Source: Chloroflexota bacterium
Lineage (GTDB): Bacteria; Chloroflexota; Anaerolineae; UBA7937; B3-Chlor
Assembly (NCBI GenBank): GCA_030613785.1
Contig: JAUWLF010000044.1
Location: forward strand, 1-33,122
Direction of reading: 5' to 3'
DNA length: 33,122 bases
The position numbers and the translations under genes are program-made. Below are positions 8,208 through 15,379 of this stretch, piece by piece. The notes below the pieces were generated by a model. That model had not been told where the DNA came from, ran no database searches, and worked only from the letters and a program-made list of their open reading frames with translations. Numbering within the stretch: the first letter of the stretch is position 1; each line of letters opens with the position of its first letter.

Positions 8208-9075
8208 CTCGCCAGACAGGGTGCAGCATCAGCCATTGCTCGGGATACCGCCGGATCCAATCCTCCATCCGAGCCACGACCTTGCCGACGTTGGCCCGGA
8301 CATCCCGCTCGAAGTCGCCGGTCGCCTCCAGTTCGAGGGGGGACTCGAAGTACAATGAGGAGCTGTTGTCGGCCTGACGTAGTCCGAAGCAGGTTACGAC
8401 CGGGGCTCCAGTGCGGAGCGCGAGCTGTACGTGCCCATCCGGGAGCCGAGCCGGTGCGCCGAAGAAGTCCACAACGATGCCACTGTGGGTGATATCCCGA
8501 TCCGCGGCCAGCGCTACGATCTCGCCCCTGCGTAGTGCTCGGAACAGGCCCAAGAGGGGCCCATCAACCGGCATGAGGGTGATCCAGTTTCTGGCTCTGA
8601 GCCGGCAGACGTATTCGTACAGCCTCTCCGGCTGGAGATGTTCGGCGGGAACGGTTATCTTGAGATTGAGGATAGCGGCGATATGTACCAAGGCATCGAA
8701 CGGCCCGAAGTGGCCGGTCGTCAAGATCAGGCCCTTGCCCTGCGCGAGAAGTTGCTGGAGTCGTTCCAGTCCAACAATGTTGACCGATGCGCTGATCTCC
8801 TCATCGCTGAGCGCGTGGCTGCGGAAAAGATCGAAGTAGTTCTTCGACAGGTTGCTGAAAACCTGTCGCGCCTTGGTTTGGACAGTGGTCTCGTCCCCTT
8901 CGTTCTTCAGGACATGGGATAGGTTGTCCTCTAGCGTTGTGGCGCTTCCGGAGTAGAGGTGGAAGGCCACAAGGCCAATCGCATCCGCAAGGCGGTAGCC
9001 AACTCGTCGAGGAACGAGCGGGGCCAGGGATCCCAAGACTCGAAAGAGGTAGTAGCTTAGGGAAGACTCGGTCAT
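8188..9075 (-). CDS. LpxL/HtrB-family lysophospholipid acyltransferase (PatA-like), copy 2
   Basis: 295 residues with an N-terminal membrane-associated helix (YYLFRVLGSLAPLV). The acyltransferase catalytic HX4D is in TTGHFGPFDAL; a second conserved block is AADRDITHSGIVVDFFGAP, and the usual family ending is YPEQWLMLHPVW. Family members move an acyl chain from acyl-ACP or acyl-CoA to a glycolipid. In mycobacteria the homologue PatA acylates the mannose of phosphatidylinositol mannoside, and its gene lies beside pgsA1 and pimA, as here. The start overlaps by four bases with the end of the other acyltransferase at 9072-9950. A lipid A-type role is unlikely if the organism lacks LPS; I see no LPS gene in the window. 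Confidence 0.87.
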   Translation of the reverse strand: MTESSLSYYLFRVLGSLAPLVPRRVGYRLADAIGLVAFHLYSGSATTLEDNLSHVLKNEGDETTVQTKARQVFSNLSKNYFDLFRSHALSDEEISASVNIVGLERLQQLLAQGKGLILTTGHFGPFDALVHIAAILNLKITVPAEHLQPERLYEYVCRLRARNWITLMPVDGPLLGLFRALRRGEIVALAADRDITHSGIVVDFFGAPARLPDGHVQLALRTGAPVVTCFGLRQADNSSSLYFESPLELEATGDFERDVRANVGKVVARMEDWIRRYPEQWLMLHPVWRDGQHGN

Positions 9076-9950
9076 GATTCGTCATGCGCGTTGGGCCACA
9101 TGCGACGGAACATGTACCATTGCTCTGGGAAACGTCTGATCAGATCCTCCTGGACTCGCACGATCTTTTGGGTGAGCCGTTGCACATCTAACTCCTTGTC
9201 GCCGGAGGGTTCGAACTCCAGAGGCGGGTATATCTCACCCACGTAGTCGTTGTCAGAGTTGCGAACAAGATAGCCGGTCACGATCTTGGCTCCTGTCCTC
9301 AATGCCAGGACCGCTGGACCGGTGGGCCAGGTTATGCGTTGGCCGAAGAACTCCACGGGCATACCTTCGTCTGGGGACAAGGGTCGATCGGTTACCAGGC
9401 CTACCGCCTCATTGCGGCGTAGCGCTCTGTAGACACGTTTCAATCCGTACTCCATGGGGATCAGCTCTATCCCGCTTGTGGCCCGAAACCGGATAGCTAG
9501 ACGGTTGATCCCTTCATTCCCCAGGGATTCGGACACGGCATTGACAGGATAGCCGTGACTGGCCAAGGCCACACCTGCTATGTCCCAGTTTCCCAGGTGG
9601 CTGCCGACGAGGAGTACGCCTTTTCCGTATTCGAAGGCTTCGTCCAAGTTCTCCCAGCCTTCACCCTTCAGCTTCTCCTCGATGGTTGACGGGTCCGTAA
9701 TGGTCGAGCGGGCAAAATCCACCAGTAGTCTCAGGTAGTTGCGGAAGCAGCGCCTCGCCATGCCCCTGACCTCTGCGTCCGTGGCCGCGGGACCAAGCAC
9801 GTGATGCATATTGTCGATGACATTCCTTCTTCCCGTGGGCCAGAATGCGTATACCAGATCACCAAGGATGTCGGCTGTCCAATAACAGAACCTCAGCGGC
9901 AGGTGCTGGGTGAGAAAGAGCAGGCACACCGCCAGCCCATAGACGATCAT
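9072..9950 (-). CDS. LpxL/HtrB-family lysophospholipid acyltransferase (PatA-like), copy 1
   Basis: 292 residues. There is an N-terminal hydrophobic segment (LAVCLLFLTQHLPLRFCYW), HX4D in GSHLGNWDIAG, a TDRPLSPDEGMPVEFFGQ block, and the ending FPEQWYMFRRMW, all standard for this family. It is divergent from the adjacent copy (8188-9075), so the two probably add acyl chains at different positions or with different chains; two acylation steps are known for mycobacterial phosphatidylinositol mannosides (mannose and inositol). It lies 51 bases downstream of ino1 on the same strand and is translationally coupled to the next acyltransferase by a four-base overlap. Confidence 0.87.
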   Translation of the reverse strand: MIVYGLAVCLLFLTQHLPLRFCYWTADILGDLVYAFWPTGRRNVIDNMHHVLGPAATDAEVRGMARRCFRNYLRLLVDFARSTITDPSTIEEKLKGEGWENLDEAFEYGKGVLLVGSHLGNWDIAGVALASHGYPVNAVSESLGNEGINRLAIRFRATSGIELIPMEYGLKRVYRALRRNEAVGLVTDRPLSPDEGMPVEFFGQRITWPTGPAVLALRTGAKIVTGYLVRNSDNDYVGEIYPPLEFEPSGDKELDVQRLTQKIVRVQEDLIRRFPEQWYMFRRMWPNAHDES

Positions 9951-10001
9951 ACCTTTTCCTCTGCGGGCGACTGCTCAGAAGCTGCGTCTGATCGTCGCGC
10001 G

Positions 10002-11132
10002 CTACTTCCCTCGGATGAACTCCTCGACCAGTGTGCGGGCCTCGTCATCCGTGTGCTGCACAGGAGGCGTCTTCATGAAGTAGGCCGAGGGACCTTCCAG
10101 GGTCCCTCCGATGCCTCGATCGAGGCCTAGTTTACAGCAGCGCACTGCATCGATCACCACTCCTGCCGAGTTGGGTGAATCCCAGACTTCCAGCTTCAGC
10201 TCAATGTTGAGGGGGACGTCGCCGAAGCTACGGCCCTCGAGGCGGATGTGAGCCCATTTCCTGTCGGTCAGCCACGGGATATAGTCGCTGGGCCCGATGT
10301 GGATGTTGTCTTCTCCGATGTCATAATCCAGTTGCGAGGTCACCGCTCCCGTCTTGGAGATCTTCTTCGACTCCAGCCGAGACCGCTCGAGCATGTTCCA
10401 GAAGTCCATGTTCCCGCCGACGTTGAGCTGGCTGGTGCGCTCCAGCCTGACCCCGCGATCCTGGAAGAGCCTGGTCAGCACACGGTGCACAATAGTTGCC
10501 CCCACCTGGGACTTGATATCATCGCCGATCATGGGCAGTTTGTCCTCTTTGAAGCGGCGTTGCCAATAATCCTCGCGGCCGATGAATACCGGGATGCAAT
10601 TTACGAAGCCGCAGCCGGCAGCAAGTACCTGTTCCACGTACCATTTCGTGCCCATCTCGCTGCCCACTGGCAGATAGTTGACCACCACATCGGTCTTGGT
10701 CTCCTGCAAGATGCCTACTATGTCTGATGTCTTGCCAGGGGCTTTCTTGATGATCTGCTTCAGGTACTTGCCCAGACCGTCGTGGGTCATTCCTCGGTGG
10801 ACCGGCACCCCCAGATTGGGCACGTCACAGAAACGATACGTGTTGTTGGGATGAGTATAGATGGCCTCGGAGAGGTCCTTGCCCACCTTGTTGATGTCAA
10901 TGTCAAAGGCGGCCGTGAACTCAATGTCGCGGATATGGTAGCCCCCCAGGTTGACATGCATGATCCCGGGCACCATGTCTCTTTCCTTGGCGTCCCTATA
11001 GAAGAAGACCCCTTGCACGAAGGCAGAGGCGCAGTTGCCTACGCCCACGATGGCCACTCTGAGTTTCTTGTCAGCCTTTGGTGTCTTCTTGGCTTTCTCC
11101 TTCAGCTCCTTCTTCTCCGTTTCTTCTTCCAA
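10002..11132 (-). CDS. ino1: Myo-inositol-1-phosphate synthase
   Basis: 376 residues if TTG 11132 is the start, which has AGGGGG nine bases upstream. A longer open frame to 11339 encodes an improbable N-terminus and contains the promoter. The enzyme converts glucose-6-phosphate to inositol-3-phosphate (1L-myo-inositol 1-phosphate) using bound NAD. After a Lys/Glu-rich tail of about 23 residues comes the Rossmann motif [11 protein letters not shown] (about 27-36). Later blocks include NYLPVGSE, the catalytic-domain stretch [32 protein letters not shown] and [19 protein letters not shown], all close to the short actinobacterial/archaeal type rather than the 500-residue eukaryotic type. It is first in the lipid operon and supplies the head group. 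Confidence 0.95.
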   Translation of the reverse strand: MEEETEKKELKEKAKKTPKADKKLRVAIVGVGNCASAFVQGVFFYRDAKERDMVPGIMHVNLGGYHIRDIEFTAAFDIDINKVGKDLSEAIYTHPNNTYRFCDVPNLGVPVHRGMTHDGLGKYLKQIIKKAPGKTSDIVGILQETKTDVVVNYLPVGSEMGTKWYVEQVLAAGCGFVNCIPVFIGREDYWQRRFKEDKLPMIGDDIKSQVGATIVHRVLTRLFQDRGVRLERTSQLNVGGNMDFWNMLERSRLESKKISKTGAVTSQLDYDIGEDNIHIGPSDYIPWLTDRKWAHIRLEGRSFGDVPLNIELKLEVWDSPNSAGVVIDAVRCCKLGLDRGIGGTLEGPSAYFMKTPPVQHTDDEARTLVEEFIRGK

Positions 11133-11225
11133 TGTATCATACCCCCTGCGTTTTCTGATGCCAAGTCCAGGGAGGGCTGGAACCCACCTCCAGGAACTCG
11201 TTCTTCTTGTCGGCAAGCGAACTAC

Positions 11226-11255
11226 ATCGTACTTCAGAATGGGGGCTGCTGTCAA
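11226..11255 (-). promoter_or_regulatory. Promoter of the ino1/inositol-lipid operon
   Basis: On the minus strand, perfect TTGACA (11255-11250), 18-base spacer, then TACGAT (11231-11226). Transcription would start around 11219, leaving a leader of about 87 bases before the TTG at 11132. Its position inside the longer open frame supports the shorter ino1 protein. Confidence 0.7.
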
Positions 11256-11341
11256 GCACAGCAAGCAGGACGGCTTGGTGCGGGGGGCGTCACGATGATG
11301 AACGTAGGGCTTGGTGGTGTCGATCAGGGCGCTCGTCACTC

Positions 11342-11370
11342 TTGGAAGGGCAGGTTTCGTATGCTATAAT
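11342..11370 (+). promoter_or_regulatory. Strong-looking promoter with no recognisable gene downstream
   Basis: TTGGAA (11342-11347), a 17-base spacer and a perfect TATAAT (11365-11370), pointing right. Predicted transcription begins near 11377. The next credible gene on this strand is lrp at 12015, which has its own promoter. A small RNA, a lost gene, or a chance match are all possible. Confidence 0.5.
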
Positions 11371-11916
11371 GGCGGCGATGCAAGGGAAGGCACGCGACCG
11401 GAAGCTCGTGGGCGTGGTGTCTGGTGCGTGCTGAAGGCCGCCGAGGTGTCTGGTCGTTCATACCATCTCGTGTCTGGCTTCCTGCTGGGAGTGACGATCT
11501 CCGCGCAGCTTGTTAGTAGCAGGTTTCTCGTGCTCATTCTGCCATGACTGTGTTACGGGCCATTGCGGCATCGCAGCGGAGCTCGTCGAGGAGCCCGGAC
11601 CGCAGACGCAGAAGCTGGCCCAGGCTCACCAGCCGTGTGGTGCTTCTGTGTGTGGACAGGGAGGATCGCCGACGGAGGTGAGCTGCCTGGGGACGATGCG
11701 ATAGCCGCCCTACCTACTCCAGTGAGAGACGAGTACTGGCCGCAATTGCGCCTGAGTGGCGCCTAGCTCAAGAGCGCTTTTCGGTTGCGGGCTTCCATGT
11801 GCTAAGCATCCTCTGGCTAGTCGTTGTCAGCTCTGGTTGGTGGTCGGCTTGTGCTGTAACTGTCCTACACGCACTACCGCCAGAAGGGCAGTTTCTGACA
11901 CATGTTGGCCAGATAC

Positions 11917-11945
11917 TTGACAGGAAGTCAAACATCTGCTATATT
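11917..11945 (+). promoter_or_regulatory. lrp promoter with palindrome over the -35 element
   Basis: Perfect TTGACA (11917-11922), a 17-base spacer and TATATT (11940-11945); transcription would start near 11952, about 60 bases before the GTG. The -35 is the left arm of the perfect inverted repeat TTGAC-aggaa-GTCAA (11917-11931). A dimeric regulator bound there would block RNA polymerase, so autorepression by the Lrp-type protein is a natural reading; this is inferred. Confidence 0.75.
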
Positions 11946-12014
11946 TATGGGAGTTGAGTGACACACTTGCTGTGATAGGAGTGTTCAGGTCTGCGGGAGT
12001 CGGAGGGAATCACG

Positions 12015-12539
12015 GTGGCTGGGATGAGAGTCGATGCAATTGATGCCGCAATCATAGACCTGCTACAAGAAGATGGCCGCATGTCTGCCGTTGACATCGC
12101 CAAGTGTCTAGATGGAGTGACCCCGCGTGTGGTCCGACACCGGATCAAGAAGCTGGTACGCGAGGATATCATTTCCATTACGGCTGTTGTACACCCCAAA
12201 GGTTTGGGGTACGACATCATGGCAGACGTCTTGATAGAGGCCGAGCAAGCTGCTATCCCCGATACCGCGAGTCGGTTGGCGGAGTTGGACCATGTCACCT
12301 ACGCAGCCTGTGCAACTGGGGAATCGGACATAAGCATCCAGGTTGTGGCCAAGTCTGTCCCTGAACTGTATGAAATGGTGCTCGGTGAAGTGCGCCAGAT
12401 GGCTGACATCTCCCGGACACGGACGTACATCCTGCCATTGGCGCTGAAATTCACCTATAACTGGAAGGTGCCCAAAGAGGTTTATTGCGAGCCAGGCGTT
12501 GCATCCCAGCTCGAGCAAGACAAAAAGGGAGCTCCTTGA
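12015..12539 (+). CDS. Lrp/AsnC-family transcriptional regulator
   Basis: 174 residues from GTG 12015, with GGAGGG seven bases upstream. The N-terminal winged helix-turn-helix (about residues 6-60: IDAAIIDLLQEDGRMSAVDIAK, then TPRVVRHRIKKLVREDII) is typical, followed by the RAM ligand-binding domain with the alpha-beta pattern through about residue 150. Such proteins sense amino acids or related small molecules and form dimers to octamers on DNA. It stands at the head of the 20 kb plus-strand island with its own promoter and a palindrome on the -35, so it is the natural candidate regulator of the transporter and catabolic genes. The C-terminal 20 residues exceed the usual length. Effector unknown. 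Confidence 0.9.
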   Translation: MAGMRVDAIDAAIIDLLQEDGRMSAVDIAKCLDGVTPRVVRHRIKKLVREDIISITAVVHPKGLGYDIMADVLIEAEQAAIPDTASRLAELDHVTYAACATGESDISIQVVAKSVPELYEMVLGEVRQMADISRTRTYILPLALKFTYNWKVPKEVYCEPGVASQLEQDKKGAP

Positions 12540-12744
12540 ATCGTTTCGAAATCGCCGGACGAACAGTCTCACTTAGGATCAGAGACATATCCAAGCCGAG
12601 CGCCATAGCTAGTACAGATCCGCTATGCCCTGATCCACTCGCGGCTGCTCAGTCGACGCTGCTGGTCCCACGCCACCAGATTCAGGGACCTGGGTGGAGA
12701 CATCTGGCGTGCGTGGCGGTGTTACATCGGCGCGGAGAGATCAC

Positions 12745-13023
12745 ATGAGACTGACGGTAGAGTTCTTCGGCGTCGCGCGGCACTTGGCCGGGGTAGAGGA
12801 GTGCCAGTTGGAATTCGAAGAGGGGGCGGATCTCCACGACGTGATGATGGAGCTGGGACACAGGTTCCCACGCTTGGCGGAAGAGAAGCTCATTGAGAAC
12901 GAGCGTGAGTTGGCGCCTTCCTTCGCGCTGAGCATAAACGGGAGAATGGTGGCACAGAATCTGGACGTACGGTTGGCAGACAACGATCGTCTCTTACTGA
13001 TTCCGGCCATATTTGGAGGATAA
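12745..13023 (+). CDS. MoaD/ThiS-family ubiquitin-like sulfur carrier
   Basis: 92 residues from ATG 12745 (GGAGAG six bases upstream). It has a beta-grasp pattern beginning MRLTVEFFGVARHL and ends in the diagnostic Gly-Gly (AIFGG), the residue that is adenylated and thiocarboxylated by MoeB-like enzymes. MoaD supplies the dithiolene sulfurs of molybdopterin, the pterin that also holds tungsten in AOR. The next gene, AOR, starts two bases after its stop, so this copy is probably dedicated to tungstopterin for that enzyme. Alternatives are ThiS-like or other sulfur carriers; context favours the pterin role. Confidence 0.88.
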   Translation: MRLTVEFFGVARHLAGVEECQLEFEEGADLHDVMMELGHRFPRLAEEKLIENERELAPSFALSINGRMVAQNLDVRLADNDRLLLIPAIFGG

Positions 13024-13025
13024 CT

Positions 13026-14867
13026 ATGGATGCGTACACAGGTAGGGTTCTGCACGTCGACCTGGGCCGCCGGGAGAGCCATGTGGAGGTACTGGAGCCT
13101 GATTTCCTCCAGAAGTACCTCGGAGGTGTCGGCCTGGCAACGCGCTTGCTCGTCGACAACGCTGAGCCGGGGTGCGATCCCCTTGGCGAAGAGAACGCCA
13201 TAGCTATCGCTGTCGGGGCACTCGCCGGGACCATGGTGCCGTGCAGCGGGAAACATGCGCTGGCTGCCAAGTCGCCCTTGACAGGGTTTATCGGTGATTC
13301 CCTGAGCAGTAGCTACTGGTCCCATACCCTCCGAAGGGCTGGCTATGATGCCATGGTGATCACCGGGAAAGCGGCTGAACCCACCTATGTGTTCGTGGAT
13401 AACGAATATGTTCTTTTCCGAGACGCCGAGGCCCTTTGGGGCAAGGAGAGCTTTGCGACTGAGGAGGCCATTCGTGCAGAGATCGGCGATATCCGCGCAC
13501 GGGTATCCTGCATCGGCGTGGCGGGAGAGAAGCTCGTGCGCTACGCGTGCGTCAGCAATGATCGGGGACGCCAGGCCGGCCGGACGGGTGTGGGCGCGGT
13601 GTGGGGGTCCAAGAACCTGAAGGCCATCGCAGTGAGGGGCACCCAACCTGTCGCCGTGGCCGATCTAGAGGGACTGAACGAGCTCTCTCTCGACCTGGGC
13701 GAGAGGGCCCAGGGTCTGCCTACCGCCAAGTACCGCGTCATGGGCACGGTGGGCAACGTGCTAACCCTCAACCGTCTGGGCCTGCTGCCCACGCGCAACT
13801 TCCGGAACTCCGTCTTCGAGTCGGCCGAGGAGATCAGTGGTGAGTACATGCAGTCCCACTTCAAGGAGAAAGCTGTAGCCTGCTCCGGTTGTCCCATCGC
13901 CTGCGAACAGGTTGTTCGGGTGCGTGAAGGGCCGTATGAGGGGGCTCGTGTCTCGGTCGACTACGAGACTCTCTACGCTCTGGGGCCTTGCTGTGGCATC
14001 GGAGACTTCCCGGGTATCATCAAGGCTGCCGAACTGTGTGATCGGTATGGCCTGGATACGATGAGCACGGGGGTGACCATTGCCTGGGCGATGGAGTGCT
14101 ACGAGGAAGGCATCTTCACCGCGTCCGACACTGATGGATTGGAGCTGAATTTTGGCAATCACGAAGCCTCCGTCGCTCTCATCGAACGGATCGCACTTCG
14201 CGAGGGCATCGGCGATCTGCTGGCGCAGGGGAGCAAGCGAGCCTCGGAGCAAGTGGGGCAGGGCTCAGAGAAGTTCGCTATGCAATCGAAGGGCCTGGAG
14301 TTACCCGGGTACGAACCGCGCGGTTTGAAGACCTACGCGCTGGGGCTGGCCGTCGGGACGCGAGGCGCTTGCCACAACCGTTCGCTGGCCTACGAGCCAG
14401 ACATGAAAGGTCAGGTAGACCGGTTGAAGGCCGAGAAGGGGCGGGGACAGATCGCAAGGGAATACGAGGATCTAGCAGCAGTCCTCGATTCCTTGATGTT
14501 CTGCAAGTTCATCAGAGGGTGCTTCAACGATTTCCACGAAGAAGCCGTTGAGTTCTATCGCTTGGCCACGGGGCTCGACCTCACCGTCGAAGAGCTGAAG
14601 CAGGTGGGCGAGCGGGTATGCAACCTAAAGAAGTACTTCAACATACGCGAGGGTTGGAGCAAGGAGGACGACTGGCTGCCGGCGCGGATCCTCGGAGAGC
14701 CCCTGCCGGATGGCTCGGGACAGGGAACCACCTTGGCACCAGAGGAACTGCGGTTGATGATTGACGACTACTACGAAGCACGAGGCTGGACAGAGGATGG
14801 CCAGATTCCTCCGGAGAAGATTGCCGAGTTGGGCCTGGAGGATCTGACCCAGAAAGCGAGGCAATGA
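13026..14867 (+). CDS. aor: Tungsten-dependent aldehyde:ferredoxin oxidoreductase
   Basis: 613 residues; ATG 13026 with GGAGG six bases upstream. AOR-family enzymes oxidise aldehydes to acids, or reduce acids, with ferredoxin as electron carrier. The three-domain family is complete: N-terminal domain to about 205 with GRQAGRTGVGAVWGSKNLKA for pterin binding, and [4Fe-4S] ligands C286, C289, C293 (CSGCPIAC) plus C493, with the same spacing as Pyrococcus AOR (288, 291, 295, 494). Residues corresponding to its active-site Glu313 and His448 are E314 and H450 (in RGACHNRS), and the second pterin loop is in YEPRGLKTYALGLAVGTRG. It sits in a module with a MoaD-like protein, polyferredoxin and flavoprotein. 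The natural aldehyde is unknown; BamB-like reductases are a distant alternative. Confidence 0.93.
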   Translation: MDAYTGRVLHVDLGRRESHVEVLEPDFLQKYLGGVGLATRLLVDNAEPGCDPLGEENAIAIAVGALAGTMVPCSGKHALAAKSPLTGFIGDSLSSSYWSHTLRRAGYDAMVITGKAAEPTYVFVDNEYVLFRDAEALWGKESFATEEAIRAEIGDIRARVSCIGVAGEKLVRYACVSNDRGRQAGRTGVGAVWGSKNLKAIAVRGTQPVAVADLEGLNELSLDLGERAQGLPTAKYRVMGTVGNVLTLNRLGLLPTRNFRNSVFESAEEISGEYMQSHFKEKAVACSGCPIACEQVVRVREGPYEGARVSVDYETLYALGPCCGIGDFPGIIKAAELCDRYGLDTMSTGVTIAWAMECYEEGIFTASDTDGLELNFGNHEASVALIERIALREGIGDLLAQGSKRASEQVGQGSEKFAMQSKGLELPGYEPRGLKTYALGLAVGTRGACHNRSLAYEPDMKGQVDRLKAEKGRGQIAREYEDLAAVLDSLMFCKFIRGCFNDFHEEAVEFYRLATGLDLTVEELKQVGERVCNLKKYFNIREGWSKEDDWLPARILGEPLPDGSGQGTTLAPEELRLMIDDYYEARGWTEDGQIPPEKIAELGLEDLTQKARQ

Positions 14868-14871
14868 AATC

Positions 14872-15351
14872 ATGACACAGTTCATCGTCTGCGATCCGAA
14901 TAAGTGTACTGGTTGCCAGACCTGCGAGCTGGCCTGTGCTGTCGAGAAGGATGGGCTTCTAGACATCACACGGACACGAATCTTCAGCATCCGCGTTGAA
15001 CCGAGCCTCATGATGGCAGTGACCTGCCGTCTATGTGAGTCTCCGACTTGCGTTGCCAGCTGCCCAGTGGACGCGCTATCGCAGGATGCTGAGACAGGCA
15101 TCATTGAGGTGGATAAGGATAGCTGCGTCGGCTGCGGTTGGTGTGTAGAGGCTTGCGAGTTCGGGGTCATCATCGAAGACGCGGCCAAGACTACAGTGGA
15201 CATCTGCGATCTCTGTGTGGGGCGGAGTGTCCCCGCTTGTGTCGAGTACTGCCCCAAAGATGCGCTGTCTCTGAGCACGCCAGTTCAGATCGGCCAACAG
15301 ACCAGGAAAGAGGTGCTGGGCGAGCTGCTCAAGGAGCTTGTGGAAGCCTAG
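14872..15351 (+). CDS. Polyferredoxin with four [4Fe-4S] clusters (AOR electron-transfer partner)
   Basis: 159 residues with sixteen cysteines in four sets: C12/15/18/22, C52/55/60/64, C85/88/91/95 and C112/115/123/127, enough for four [4Fe-4S] clusters (DMSO reductase subunit B / HycB type). One extra cysteine, C7, lies outside the sets. No signal peptide is seen, so it acts in the cytoplasm. It starts four bases after the AOR stop codon. A comparable four-cluster subunit (AorA) is known in the AOR of Aromatoleum and can form electron-conducting filaments; the gene order here suggests the same job, passing electrons from AOR to the flavoprotein that follows. The last point is inference. Confidence 0.92.
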   Translation: MTQFIVCDPNKCTGCQTCELACAVEKDGLLDITRTRIFSIRVEPSLMMAVTCRLCESPTCVASCPVDALSQDAETGIIEVDKDSCVGCGWCVEACEFGVIIEDAAKTTVDICDLCVGRSVPACVEYCPKDALSLSTPVQIGQQTRKEVLGELLKELVEA

Positions 15352-15379
15352 GGCTTGACATCCCCAGGGAGGGAGTATC

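Larger units (their letters stand above)
11256..12014. other. Gene-free intergenic region
   Basis: About 760 bases with no ORF I would call a gene: the open frames on either strand are short, have no ribosome sites and show no family patterns. It holds the orphan promoter at 11342-11370 and the lrp promoter at 11917-11945. A small hairpin GCGCC-TGAGT-GGCGC (about 11748-11762), followed 20 bases on by GAGCGCTTTT, could end a short transcript from the orphan promoter, which would be about 400 bases long. I find no match to the conserved cores of RNase P RNA, tmRNA or SRP RNA. Confidence 0.6.

Noticed and set aside
12741-13646. Minus-strand frame of 301 codons over moaD/aor
   Set aside because: It overlaps both genes with clear family motifs on the other strand and has no recognisable content.
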